NCBI GenBank assembly: GCA_965198905.1
Contig: OZ240678.1
Span: 992,001 to 1,056,000 of the forward strand
Reading direction: 5' to 3'
DNA length: 64,000 bases
Source: CAHJWH01 sp965198905
GTDB lineage: Bacteria > Pseudomonadota > Alphaproteobacteria > Caulobacterales > Caulobacteraceae
Shown here: in pieces, positions 39,276 to 47,529 of the stretch
Layout: every line of letters begins with the position of its first letter
How positions within the stretch are numbered: position 1 is the first letter of the stretch
The notes under the pieces: model-generated
The model's input: the letters and a program-made list of their open reading frames with translations, nothing else
What the model was told of the DNA's origin: nothing
The model's database searches: none
Position numbers and translations under genes: made by a program

Positions 39276-40844
39276 ATGGTCGCGCGCGTGGTCACCGTAG
39301 CGTTCGAGGGCGTGGAGGCCCGCCGGGTCGAGGTGGAGGTGCAGGCCAGCTCGGGCGCGGTCGCCTTTGTGGTGGTGGGCCTCGGCGACAAGGCGGTGGC
39401 GGAGAGCCGCGAGCGCGTGCGCGCCGCCTTCACCGGGCTTGGCCTAGCGCTGCCGGCTAAGCGGCTGATCGTCAATCTCGCGCCCGCCGACCTGCCCAAG
39501 GAGGGCAGCCACTACGACCTGCCCATCGCGCTAGGCCTGATGGGCGTCATGGGCATCTTGCCGCCGGACGCGCTGAACGGATGGATGGCGTTCGGGGAGC
39601 TTGGGCTCGACGGCCAGATCGCGCCCACCGCCGGGGCCCTGCCGGCCGCCGTCGCAGCCTCAGGCATGGGCCTGGGCTTGATCTGCCCCGAAGCGTGCGG
39701 CCCGGAGGCGGCCTGGGCGGGCGGAGCCCGCATCCTGGCGCCGCGCTCCCTGATCAGCCTGCTGAACCATTTCCGCGGGACCCAGGTGCTGGGCGCGCCG
39801 CAGCCGGGACCGATGCTGGACGGCGGCGGCTATGCGGACCTGCGTGACGTGAAGGGACAGGAACAGGCCAAGCGCGCCTTGGAGATCGCCGCCGCGGGGG
39901 GCCACAACCTCGTCATGGTGGGACCGCCGGGCTCGGGCAAGTCGATGCTGGCCCAGCGGCTACCCGGTCTGCTGCCGCCGCTGTCCCCGCGCGAGTTGCT
40001 CGAAACCTCGATGATCCATTCGGTGGCGGGCCTGATCGCCAAGGGCGCGCTGACCAAGGCGCGGCCGTTCCGTTCCCCGCACCATTCCGCCAGCATGGCG
40101 GCCCTCACCGGCGGCGGCGCCCGGGCCAAGCCAGGGGAAATCTCACTGGCTCACAATGGGGTGCTGTTCCTGGACGAATTACCGGAGTTCAATCCGCAGG
40201 TGCTCGACTCCCTGCGCGCACCGCTAGAAACGGGTGAGGTCATGGTGGCGCGGGCCAATGCGCACGTGCGCTATCCGGCCTGCGTCCAACTCGTGGCGGC
40301 GATGAATCCCTGTCGCTGCGGCTATGGCGGTCCTGGACGCGGGGCCTGCGGCAAGGGTCCGCGTTGCCAGCTGCAGTACCAGGGGCGGGTGTCGGGGCCG
40401 CTGATGGACCGCATGGATCTGCAAGTTGAGATGCCGCCCGTCACCCCCGCCGACCTGGCCCTGCCCGCCCCGGCCGAAGGCACCGCAGCCGCAGCCGCCC
40501 GGGTGGCTGCGGCGCGCGCCTTGCAAATCGAACGCCACGCTCACGTCGGCGCTGTGCTGAACTCACGTCTGGACGGCGAGGCGCTGGAGGACGTGCTGGC
40601 GATGGAGGCCAAGGCCGCCACGCTGCTGAACCAGGCGGCGGAGACGCAGGGCCTGTCTGCACGCGCCTTCACCCGGACCAAGCGGCTGGCGAGGACGATC
40701 GCTGATCTCGACGCCTGCGGTCCGGTGCGGCGGGTGCACGTGGCGGAAGCGCTGATCTACCGCAAGCCACCTCTTCACAGCGAGATCGCCCCGGCTTTTC
40801 GCTCCGTGTTTGCACCGGCGGCTACGCCCTACACCCCCGACTGA
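39276..40844 (+). CDS. YifB/ComM family Mg-chelatase-like AAA+ ATPase
   Basis: 522 residues. N-terminal LonC-like domain (residues about 1-170; VARVVTVAFEGVEARRVEVE, VGLGDKAVAESRERV), AAA+ ChlI core with Walker A GPPGSGKSMLAQRLPGLLPP (about residues 213-232), Walker B LFLDELPEFNPQVLDSLRAP, and a Cys cluster NPCRCGYGGPGRGACGKGPR (about 344-363) followed by the C-terminal Mg_chelatase_C domain. ComM acts in DNA uptake as a branch-migration helicase in competent bacteria; in non-competent ones the role is unclear. A perfect CtrA site upstream suggests cell-cycle control. Confidence 0.94.
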   Translation: MVARVVTVAFEGVEARRVEVEVQASSGAVAFVVVGLGDKAVAESRERVRAAFTGLGLALPAKRLIVNLAPADLPKEGSHYDLPIALGLMGVMGILPPDALNGWMAFGELGLDGQIAPTAGALPAAVAASGMGLGLICPEACGPEAAWAGGARILAPRSLISLLNHFRGTQVLGAPQPGPMLDGGGYADLRDVKGQEQAKRALEIAAAGGHNLVMVGPPGSGKSMLAQRLPGLLPPLSPRELLETSMIHSVAGLIAKGALTKARPFRSPHHSASMAALTGGGARAKPGEISLAHNGVLFLDELPEFNPQVLDSLRAPLETGEVMVARANAHVRYPACVQLVAAMNPCRCGYGGPGRGACGKGPRCQLQYQGRVSGPLMDRMDLQVEMPPVTPADLALPAPAEGTAAAAARVAAARALQIERHAHVGAVLNSRLDGEALEDVLAMEAKAATLLNQAAETQGLSARAFTRTKRLARTIADLDACGPVRRVHVAEALIYRKPPLHSEIAPAFRSVFAPAATPYTPD

Positions 40845-40876
40845 CCACTATCGGCAATGCCGCCGCGGGGTCGTGC

Positions 40877-41299
40877 TCAGGCGTGTTCGACCGGCTCCAC
40901 GGCTTCGGATTCCGCGTTGGCGGCCAAGCTCCGGGAGAGCTGAAGAACCGCGCGGCGCAACCGGGGCGATTTGATGCGGGCATAAGTCTCCACCAGCTCC
41001 TCCACGCCGCGCATCTGGGCCAGCAGGGTGAGGATGGCGGGTGAGCGCGGCGTGGGGTCACCCTCGTCCGGCAGCAACTGGGTCGGCGCGACCGACAGGG
41101 CCCGCGCCGCCTTGACCAGCATGGAGGCCGAGATGCGGTTGGTCCCGCGTTCGTACTTCTGGATCTGCTGGAAGGTGATGCCCAAGCTGCGGCCGAGCTG
41201 TTCCTGGGACATGCTCCGCGACTTGCGCAATGTCCTCAGCCGAAGACCTACGGCGACATCGATGGGATCGGGACCATTGGTCTCCGCTTGGTCGGCCAT
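40877..41299 (-). CDS. XRE-family transcriptional regulator
   Basis: 140 residues. Helix-turn-helix at about residues 18-75: LRTLRKSRSMSQEQLGRSLG then ITFQQIQKYERGTNRISASM, followed by LVKAARALSVAPTQLLPDE. The sequence LGITFQQIQKYERGTNRIS is typical of the alphaproteobacterial group to which several cell-cycle and phage-type regulators belong. The C-terminal 60 residues form a helical domain with LAQMRGVEELVETYARIKSP. It is convergent with the ComM-like gene and divergent from the hybrid kinase. CACCTCC just upstream on the + strand reads as GGAGGTG, a strong ribosome site, for this start. Confidence 0.9.
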   Translation of the reverse strand: MADQAETNGPDPIDVAVGLRLRTLRKSRSMSQEQLGRSLGITFQQIQKYERGTNRISASMLVKAARALSVAPTQLLPDEGDPTPRSPAILTLLAQMRGVEELVETYARIKSPRLRRAVLQLSRSLAANAESEAVEPVEHA

Positions 41300-41509
41300 T
41301 TCACCTCCTGGATTGGCGCATCATCGCGCGGGCATCGTGGCAGCGATTATACAGGTAAGCTACATGGCGCTGGGCGGCGCTTAGAACAACCCGACGCATC
41401 CCATACGTGTGTTTGTGATGCACGGAAAGCTCAAGAGGTGGGCACGCCACCGAATTAAGCTCCGCGAAGCAATCCAGGGTTCATGACGTTCTGCAAACAA
41501 GCCAGGAAT

Positions 41510-41531
41510 ATGGGCGAAATATGGGCGAAAT
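41510..41531 (+). repeat. 11-base tandem duplication over the hybrid kinase start
   Basis: ATGGGCGAAAT is present twice in a row (41510-41520 and 41521-41531). Each copy offers an ATG but in different frames; only the second opens the kinase. It looks like a recent slip duplication at the start codon. No strong ribosome site precedes the second ATG. Confidence 0.85.
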
Positions 41532-43056
41532 CATCAACCACGATCCCGCCCAGGCCCGCGCCCACGCCCGCGAGCAAGTCTTCGCCCTGCTCAGCCACGA
41601 GATTCGCACGCCCTTGAACGGGGTGATCGGCATGGCGGGCCTGCTCGCCTCGACGCCGCTAGACGCCACCCAGAGCGCCTACCTGCAGACCCTGCGAGAG
41701 TGCGCCGACCACCTACTGGGCCTGGTCACCGACGTGCTCGATCTCGCAAAGCTCGAGTCCGACCGGATCGAGCTGGAGCCCACGCCCACCGATGTGGAGC
41801 ACCTGCTGCAAGGCGTTTGCGAACTGCTCAGCCCCAAGGCCCATGCTGCAGGGCTCGAGATCGGTTGGGCGGTCGACGCGAAGACGCCGTGCCTGAAAGT
41901 GGACGACGGACGGCTGCGCCAAATCCTGTTCAACCTGGCTGGGAACGCGGTGAAGCTCACCCGCGCGGGTGGGGTGCTGGTCACCGCCGAGAGGATCGCC
42001 GAGGTGTGCGACGACCGGGCCCGCATCCGCTTCACCGTGGCGGACACCGGCCCGGGGCTCGATCCGGCGGATCAGGCGCGCATCTTCGAGGAGTTCGTCC
42101 AAGCGGACGCCGGCGAGAAGGCCGGCGGCGCGGGCCTCGGGCTCGCCATCGTCAAGCGGCTCGCTGAGGCGTTCGCCGGCGAGGTGGGCGTCGACAGCGC
42201 TCCGGGCCAGGGAGCCCGCTTCTGGTTCGAGGCCAGCTTCGAGACGTCGGGGCCGCCGCATCCGGGCGATGAGCTGCAAGGTCTGCGCGTTCATCTCGAC
42301 ATCGCCTCTGTGATCGTTCGCGAGGCGGCTGAGCGCCAGCTCAAGTCCTGCGGGGCCGAGCTGACCTCCCGCGACGCCTGCGACGCGATACTGGCGGATG
42401 CGACGTCGCACATGCCCGCCCCTCGGCCGGACGCGCCGCCTACCTTGGTGCTGCTGGCTCCTGAAGCCCGCGAGCGTATCGAGCCGCTGCGGGCGCAGGG
42501 CTACGCCGGCTATCTGATCAAGCCGCTGCGTCGTGCGTCGGTGGCCGAACGTATCCTGGCGGTCGCCCGACCGTCCAGCGCGACCGCGATCCCGCCGCCG
42601 CTGGACGAACGCGCGAGGCCGCAGGCCAGCGCCGCCGGCCTGAGAGTGCTGCTGGCCGAGGACAATCCGGTCAACGCCCTGCTCGCCCGGGCGCTGCTGA
42701 CCCGCGCCGGCTGCACCGTTGACCGGGCGGGCGGCGGGGCGGAGGCGGTCGCGGCCGCGCTGGCCCAGCCCTACGACCTGATCCTGATGGACATGCGGAT
42801 GCCCGACCTGAGCGGGCTAGACGCCGCACGGGCCATCCGGGCGGCCGGGCGGACGACGCCCATCGTGGCGCTGACCGCCAACGCCTTCGACGACGACCGC
42901 AAGGCCTGCCGCGAAGCCGGTATGGACGGGTTCCTGTCCAAACCGCTCGAACCGGCAGCACTGGAGAGCGAGCTGGCGCGCCTACGCCCCAACGCCTGCG
43001 CCAGCAACCGCGCTGCGGTGACGCCGCCCCTCGCCTTGGCTGGCGACTGCGGCTAA
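41521..43056 (+). CDS. cytosolic hybrid histidine kinase with pseudo-receiver, ShkA-like
   Basis: 511 residues, no membrane segment or sensor domain. HisKA with FALLSHEIRTPLNG (phospho-His about residue 26), HATPase with N-box NLAGNAVKLT (138-147), G1 DTGPGLD (175-181), G2 GGAGLGLAI (202-210). Next is a degenerate receiver (about 254-350) that has RVHLDIAS instead of the acidic pocket and YLIKPL, then a complete receiver (about 374-488) with AEDN (379-382), phospho-Asp in LMDMRMPDLSG (D424), T452 and K474. This order DHp-CA-Rec1(pseudo)-Rec2 and size fit Caulobacter ShkA, in which cyclic di-GMP binds the pseudo-receiver; the linker LDERARP resembles its acidic-Arg motif. The ShkA assignment is inference. 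Confidence 0.85.
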   Translation: MGEIINHDPAQARAHAREQVFALLSHEIRTPLNGVIGMAGLLASTPLDATQSAYLQTLRECADHLLGLVTDVLDLAKLESDRIELEPTPTDVEHLLQGVCELLSPKAHAAGLEIGWAVDAKTPCLKVDDGRLRQILFNLAGNAVKLTRAGGVLVTAERIAEVCDDRARIRFTVADTGPGLDPADQARIFEEFVQADAGEKAGGAGLGLAIVKRLAEAFAGEVGVDSAPGQGARFWFEASFETSGPPHPGDELQGLRVHLDIASVIVREAAERQLKSCGAELTSRDACDAILADATSHMPAPRPDAPPTLVLLAPEARERIEPLRAQGYAGYLIKPLRRASVAERILAVARPSSATAIPPPLDERARPQASAAGLRVLLAEDNPVNALLARALLTRAGCTVDRAGGGAEAVAAALAQPYDLILMDMRMPDLSGLDAARAIRAAGRTTPIVALTANAFDDDRKACREAGMDGFLSKPLEPAALESELARLRPNACASNRAAVTPPLALAGDCG

Positions 43057-43065
43057 GGCCGCGGA

Positions 43066-44442
43066 GTGAACGAGCTTACGACCAACCCAAATGCTGCGGG
43101 GCGAAGGTCTCGGAAAGGGGCCGGCGAAGTCATTCGATCGCTGCGGCGCCCGAAGGTCGCGGTCATGCTCGGGCTTGGATTTTCCTCCGGCCTGCCCTTC
43201 CTGCTGATCGGCAATACGCTGAGCTACTGGCTCGGCGACGCCCACATCAACCTGGCCCTGATCGGCTATCTGTCCTGGGTCGGCCTGGCCTACTCGCTGA
43301 AGTTCATCTGGGGCGCGGTGGTCGACAACGTGGCGCCGCCGTTGCTCGGCCGGCTCGGCCGCCGCCGGGGTTGGATGTTGTGGACGCAGTTGGGGATCGC
43401 GCTGGGCCTCGCCGGCATGGCTGCGAGCGACCCCCACGCGCGCCTCGCCGCCCTGACCGGGTTCGCCCTGCTCACCGCGCTCTTCGCGTCGACGCAGGAT
43501 GTGGTCATCGACGCCTGGCGCATCGAGTCCGCTGTCGACGCCGAAGAGCTCGACCTGCTGACCGCGAGCTACAAGCTCGGCTACCAGATCGCCATCATCC
43601 TCACCACGTCGGTGATCCTGCTGATGGCCGACGCCATCGGCTGGGCCCTCTCCTATGGGGTCTTCGCGGGCGCCGTCGCCATCGGGGTCGCCGCCACGCT
43701 TTACGCCCGAGAGCCCGCCAAAGCCGACGCGGCTCTGGAGCGCCGGGCGCGCGTCGGGCTCGGCGTCTCGCGCCTGTTCGACGTGGTCGCGGGACCGTTC
43801 GTGGCCTTCTTCCGGCAGTGGGGCCCGATGGCGCTACTGATCCTGCTGACCGTGAGCGCCTACCACCTGTCGGACTATCTGCGCGGGCCGGTGATCAATC
43901 CCTTCTACGTCCAGGTCGGGCTGCACAAGAGCGTGGTGGCAGGGGTGCGGCTGGCGATCGGCCTGCCGTCCACCCTGCTGGGCATCGCGGCCGGCGGCCT
44001 GTTCGCGGCCCGGTTCGGCCATATGCGGGCGCTGATCCTTGGGGCGTTCATGCAGCCCGTGGCGGTCGCCGCCTTCGCCGTCCTGGTGCTGACCGGGCCG
44101 AGCCTGCCGGTCTTCTCCGGCCTGATGGCGCTGGATGACTTCGTCATGAACTTCGCGGGCGTGGCGCTGATCGCCTACATGTCGACGCTGACCCAGGTCG
44201 GCTACACCGCGACGCAATACGCCCTTCTCACCTCGGCGCTGGCCTGGTCGGGCAAGCTGCTGAAGGGCTGGTCGGGGGCCGTCGTGCTAGGCCTGAACCA
44301 TGGGCGATCGCTCGGTCAGGCCTACGCCCTGTTCTTCTGCGGCGCGGGCGTCTTCGGCGTGAGCGCGATCCTGCTGTGTCTGGCGCTGGCCTGGGTCGAG
44401 GCGAGGCGCTCCCGGACCCTCAGCCTTACCGCGCCGGCCTGA
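43066..44442 (+). CDS. ampG: AmpG-type muropeptide permease (MFS)
   Basis: 458 residues, about 12-14 membrane segments. The AmpG/PAT family start is clear: VMLGLGFSSGLPFLLIGNTL (about residues 34-53), LIGYLSWVGLAYSLKFIWGA (about 65-84), then VDNVAPP and GRRRGWML, FASTQDVVIDAWRIES, and the second half TQVGYTATQYALLTSALAWS. It imports anhydromuropeptides for peptidoglycan recycling and beta-lactamase induction. GTG 43066 follows the kinase stop by nine bases, so co-transcription with it is likely. Confidence 0.88.
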   Translation: MNELTTNPNAAGRRSRKGAGEVIRSLRRPKVAVMLGLGFSSGLPFLLIGNTLSYWLGDAHINLALIGYLSWVGLAYSLKFIWGAVVDNVAPPLLGRLGRRRGWMLWTQLGIALGLAGMAASDPHARLAALTGFALLTALFASTQDVVIDAWRIESAVDAEELDLLTASYKLGYQIAIILTTSVILLMADAIGWALSYGVFAGAVAIGVAATLYAREPAKADAALERRARVGLGVSRLFDVVAGPFVAFFRQWGPMALLILLTVSAYHLSDYLRGPVINPFYVQVGLHKSVVAGVRLAIGLPSTLLGIAAGGLFAARFGHMRALILGAFMQPVAVAAFAVLVLTGPSLPVFSGLMALDDFVMNFAGVALIAYMSTLTQVGYTATQYALLTSALAWSGKLLKGWSGAVVLGLNHGRSLGQAYALFFCGAGVFGVSAILLCLALAWVEARRSRTLSLTAPA

Positions 44443-44475
44443 GAGAAGCGGCGTCGGCCGCGGAAGGGCCCGCGA

Positions 44476-45093
44476 TCAGCCCTGGCCCCAGACCTTCCTC
44501 AGCGTGGCGTCCCGTCCGCAGCCGGCGCGGTAGAGGTTGTATTCCAGCGCGTGGGTATGGGCGTAGTCGCGATGATACGCCTCCGCGGGCCAGAAGGCTT
44601 TCAGCGGCAGGATCGGCACGATGATCTTTCCGTGCTTCAGCTGCTTCTGGGCGTCGACTTCGGATTGCAGGGCGATCTTGCGCTGCTGCTCGTCGGCCAC
44701 GAAGATCGCCGGGCGGTAGGACGGACCCCGATCGCAGAACTGGCCGCCATTATCGGTGGGGTCCACCAGCTTCCAGTAGCGATGAAGCAGGAAGCCGTAG
44801 TCGATCTTGGCAGGATCGAAGGTGACCTTCACCGACTCATAATGGCCGGTCGTCTCCGAGGACACCTGCTCGTAGGTGGGATGGTCGACGGTCCCGCCGG
44901 TGTAGCCGCTCTCCACCGACAGCACGCCGGGGATGGCCTTCATGTCGTGCTCCATGCACCAGAAGCATCCGCCCGAGAATACCGCGGTCTGCGAAGGCGC
45001 AGCCATGGCCAAGGCGCCGAAGCCGACAGCGGAGATGATCGCCGCCAGGATCAGCGCGATCGGATGTCTCAGGGTCTTGGGAAAGCGGCTCAT
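44476..45093 (-). CDS. msrA: peptide methionine sulfoxide reductase MsrA, exported form
   Basis: 205 residues from ATG 45093. An N-terminal hydrophobic stretch (IALILAAIISAVGFGALAMA, about residues 11-30) is a signal peptide or anchor, so the enzyme repairs Met-S-oxide in periplasmic proteins. The catalytic motif is SGGCFWCME (about residues 39-47). TYEQVSSETTGHYESVKVTF, DPTDNGGQFCDRGPSYRPAI and YHRDYAHTHALEY follow. The end has one further Cys in YRAGCGRD for resolving. Convergent with ampG. Confidence 0.93.
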   Translation of the reverse strand: MSRFPKTLRHPIALILAAIISAVGFGALAMAAPSQTAVFSGGCFWCMEHDMKAIPGVLSVESGYTGGTVDHPTYEQVSSETTGHYESVKVTFDPAKIDYGFLLHRYWKLVDPTDNGGQFCDRGPSYRPAIFVADEQQRKIALQSEVDAQKQLKHGKIIVPILPLKAFWPAEAYHRDYAHTHALEYNLYRAGCGRDATLRKVWGQG

Positions 45094-45132
45094 GGCTAGA
45101 CTACGTGGAGGTTGCGCGGCCGGACGCAAGCG

Positions 45133-45846
45133 TCAGGGGCGCCGGACGAACTCCAGGAACACCGGGGCGATGTCGCCGAGCGCCTTGGCCTGATAGCGGG
45201 TGGCGACGTGGTCAGCCGGCGCGACCCGCCAGTCGTCGGCCCGCCCGGCGCACCATTGCAGGCGAGGCTCAGCCCGCAGGATTTGGAGCGCGCCGTTCGC
45301 ATAGTCGGCCCAGTCGGTGGCGAAGCGGAGCCCGCCGCCCGGGGCCAGCACCCGGCCGATGTCGGCCGCCACCTCCGGCTGGATCAGCCGGCGTTTGTGA
45401 TGACGCGCTTTTGGCCAGGGGTCGGGAAAAAGGATGAAGACCCGCTGCAGCGCGGCGTCAGGCGTGCTAGACAGTAGGTCGCGGGCGTCGCCGATATGCA
45501 GGCGCACATTTTGGAGGTGGGCTTCGCTGATATGGCGAAGCGCGCTCGCCGCTCCGTTCAAGAATGGCTCGGCACCCAACATCAGGGTATCGGGATGGGC
45601 GCCGGCCTGCGCCGCCAGATGTTCGCCCCCGCCAAACCCGATCTCCAGCCAGACCTCGCGCGCACCGGGCATCAAGGTCTGGAAGTTCAGCGGCCCGGCG
45701 AGATCGAGCGCGAGGGTTGGCAAAAGCGTCTCGAGCAGGGCCGCCTGCCGCGCCTTGATCGGGCGCGCCTTCAGCCGCCCGAAGCTTCGTAGCGGCGCGT
45801 GAAGTGGCTGGGGCACAGGGTCTATCCTGGTGGAGGCCGCCCTCAC
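45133..45846 (-). CDS. trmB: tRNA (guanine-N7-)-methyltransferase
   Basis: 237 residues. It methylates G46 of tRNA using SAM. Class I MTase motif I WLEIGFGGGEHLAAQA (about residues 67-82), GAEPFLNG, HIGDARDLL, the TrmB signature FILFPDPWPKARHHKRRLIQ (about 138-157) and FATDWADYA. N-terminal LRSFGRLKARPIKARQ matches the family RSFVRRQGR-like start. metK, which makes its SAM, lies just upstream on the same strand (21 bases). Confidence 0.95.
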   Translation of the reverse strand: MRAASTRIDPVPQPLHAPLRSFGRLKARPIKARQAALLETLLPTLALDLAGPLNFQTLMPGAREVWLEIGFGGGEHLAAQAGAHPDTLMLGAEPFLNGAASALRHISEAHLQNVRLHIGDARDLLSSTPDAALQRVFILFPDPWPKARHHKRRLIQPEVAADIGRVLAPGGGLRFATDWADYANGALQILRAEPRLQWCAGRADDWRVAPADHVATRYQAKALGDIAPVFLEFVRRP

Positions 45847-45867
45847 GACAAGGGCGCCTCGAGGGGC

Positions 45868-47034
45868 TTAGGCTAGCCCCTTCAGCTCTCCCACCAAGTC
45901 GGTCTGCTCCCACGAGAAGCCGCCATCCGCATCCGGCTTACGGCCGAAGTGGCCGTAGGCGGAGGTCCGGGCGTAGATAGGCCGATTGAGCTTGAGGTGC
46001 TCGCGGATCGCCCTCGGCGTCCCGCCGCCGATCATCTCGGGCAGGACGGTCTCGAGTTTTGCGGGATCGATGTGGCCGGTGTCGTGCAGGTCGACGTAGA
46101 AGCTGAGCGGCTTGGCCACGCCGATAGCGTAGCTGATCTGGATGGTGCACTTGTCGGCCAAGCCCGCGGCGACGACGTTCTTGGCCAGGTAACGGCAGAT
46201 GTAGGCCGCCGACCGGTCCACCTTCGTCGGATCCTTACCGGAAAAGGCCCCGCCCCCGTGCGGCGAAGCGCCGCCGTAGGTGTCCACGATGATCTTGCGC
46301 CCGGTCAGGCCGCAGTCGCCGTCAGGACCGCCGATGACGAAGTTGCCGGTGGGGTTTACATGCCACTCGGTGGCGTCGGTGATGAAGCCCTCGGGAAAGA
46401 CTTCGCGGATATAGGGTTCCACGATCTTGTGGACGTCTGCGGGCGTCAGCCCCTCCTTGTGCTGGGTCGACAGCACGATGGACGTGGCGCGCACGGGCTT
46501 ACCGTTCTCGTAGAGCAGGGTGACCTGGCTCTTGGCGTCGGGCTCAAGTCCGCTCTGTTCGCCGCTATGTCGCACGTCGGCCAGGCGCTTCAGGATATTG
46601 TGGGAATACTGCAACGTCGCCGGCATCAGCTCCGGCGTCTCGTTGGTGGCGTAGCCGAACATGATGCCTTGGTCGCCGGCGCCCTCGTCCTTGTTGCCCG
46701 AAGCGTCGACGCCCATGGCGATGTCGGCGGACTGTGCGTGAAGGTGGCAGGCGAAATCCGCCCTGTCCCAGTGGAAGCCTTCCTGCTCGTAGCCGATCTC
46801 CTTGACCGCCGCGCGGACCTTCTCCTCCAGGCCCCCGACCACACCCTCAGGGCCGCGGACCTCGCCTGCAAGGATGATGCGGTTGGTGGTCACCATCGTC
46901 TCGCAGGCGACGCGCGCATAGGGGTCAGCGCCCAGGAAGGCGTCCACGACCGTGTCGGAAATGCGGTCGGCCACCTTATCGGGATGGCCTTCGGACACGC
47001 TTTCACTGGTGAAGATGTAGGAGGGTCGGATCAA
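45868..47034 (-). CDS. metK: S-adenosylmethionine synthetase
   Basis: 388 residues if it starts at TTG 47034 (MIRPSYIFTSESVSEGHPDK); TTG 47043 gives three more residues. 47034 has GGAG ten bases upstream, while for 47043 the same GGAG is too close. No ATG is available. Signatures: SEGHPDKVADRISD, GAGDQGIMFGYATNETPELM near 117-136 and GGGAFSGKDPTKVDRSAAYI near 262-281. It makes SAM from methionine and ATP. An inverted repeat that may be an operator lies at 47083-47102. Confidence 0.96.
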   Translation of the reverse strand: MIRPSYIFTSESVSEGHPDKVADRISDTVVDAFLGADPYARVACETMVTTNRIILAGEVRGPEGVVGGLEEKVRAAVKEIGYEQEGFHWDRADFACHLHAQSADIAMGVDASGNKDEGAGDQGIMFGYATNETPELMPATLQYSHNILKRLADVRHSGEQSGLEPDAKSQVTLLYENGKPVRATSIVLSTQHKEGLTPADVHKIVEPYIREVFPEGFITDATEWHVNPTGNFVIGGPDGDCGLTGRKIIVDTYGGASPHGGGAFSGKDPTKVDRSAAYICRYLAKNVVAAGLADKCTIQISYAIGVAKPLSFYVDLHDTGHIDPAKLETVLPEMIGGGTPRAIREHLKLNRPIYARTSAYGHFGRKPDADGGFSWEQTDLVGELKGLA

Positions 47035-47082
47035 GGGACGCAATCTCCGCGGTCGTCTCGCTAACGACGAGGTCTAGGCACC

Positions 47083-47102
47083 ATATAAAGCTATCGTTAT
47101 AT
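47083..47102 (-). promoter_or_regulatory. inverted repeat (ATATAA-N8-TTATAT) over the metK promoter
   Basis: On the minus strand ATATAACGATAGCTTTATAT has 6-base complementary ends, with the inner CGATAGCT partly symmetrical too. It overlaps the interval expected for the -10/-35 (TTGAAC at 47108-47103). It is an AT island in a GC-rich genome. An operator for a SAM/SAH-cycle regulator such as ArsR-family SahR is a possibility; the identity is inferred. Confidence 0.5.
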
Positions 47103-47135
47103 GTTCAAGCGCCCCTGCGGCCAACCCTCCCCACC

Positions 47136-47441
47136 CTATTGGCTGTTGGTCTCCGTCGACGGCGAGCCCGGAGGGGCTTGCCGAGCCGAGCCGGCCGGGG
47201 TGTTGAAGGTGCTGATATCCTGGCTGTTCACGTCGCGGGGCTGGGGATGACTGATGGCTCCCATGCGAGGGGCATGGATCAGCGTATAGCCCAGCAACAG
47301 TATCACCGCCGCACCTAGCGAAATGGCCAGGATCCAGATCGCCCGTCCCGTGCGCTGAGCCCCCCTGGCGTCGGTGGCACCGACTTCAATGCCAGCTTCA
47401 TTGCCCGGCGGGGAGTTGCGGTCTGGCGGTGGTGCGGACAT
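47136..47441 (-). CDS. small single-span membrane protein, unknown function
   Basis: 101 residues from ATG 47441 (MSAPPPDRNSPPGNEAG). One membrane span (about residues 34-57, AIWILAISLGAAVILLLGYT) separates a short N-terminal part from a polar C-terminal tail (PRMGAISHPQPRDVNSQDIS). No known family is recognised. A consensus general-stress promoter lies upstream at 47483-47507, giving a leader of about 35 bases, so it is probably part of the stress regulon. Confidence 0.65.
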   Translation of the reverse strand: MSAPPPDRNSPPGNEAGIEVGATDARGAQRTGRAIWILAISLGAAVILLLGYTLIHAPRMGAISHPQPRDVNSQDISTFNTPAGSARQAPPGSPSTETNSQ

Positions 47442-47482
47442 GAACAAGACCTAAGGTGCGTCGATAAGTTTCGCAGCGAGCG

Positions 47483-47507
47483 AACGCGTCCGGGCGGGGG
47501 CTGTTCC
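47483..47507 (-). promoter_or_regulatory. general-stress sigma (EcfG/SigT-type) promoter of the small membrane protein gene
   Basis: Read on the minus strand, GGAAC (47507-47503), 16 bases, CGTT (47486-47483): exact match to the EcfG consensus. It points at the 101-residue membrane protein starting at 47441. A GC-rich hairpin (47490-47519) overlaps it. Confidence 0.75.
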
Positions 47508-47529
47508 GCGCCCGCCCGGCGTGGTGGCG

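Noticed and set aside
47035..47135. SAM riboswitch in the metK leader
   Set aside because: The hairpin GTCGT-N-ACGAC is present, but I cannot match the core bases of SAM-I, SAM-II or SAM/SAH classes.
47490..47519. GC-rich hairpin as a terminator of the OmpA-like lipoprotein gene
   Set aside because: No T-run follows, and the sequence overlaps the stress promoter of the next gene, which explains its conservation better.
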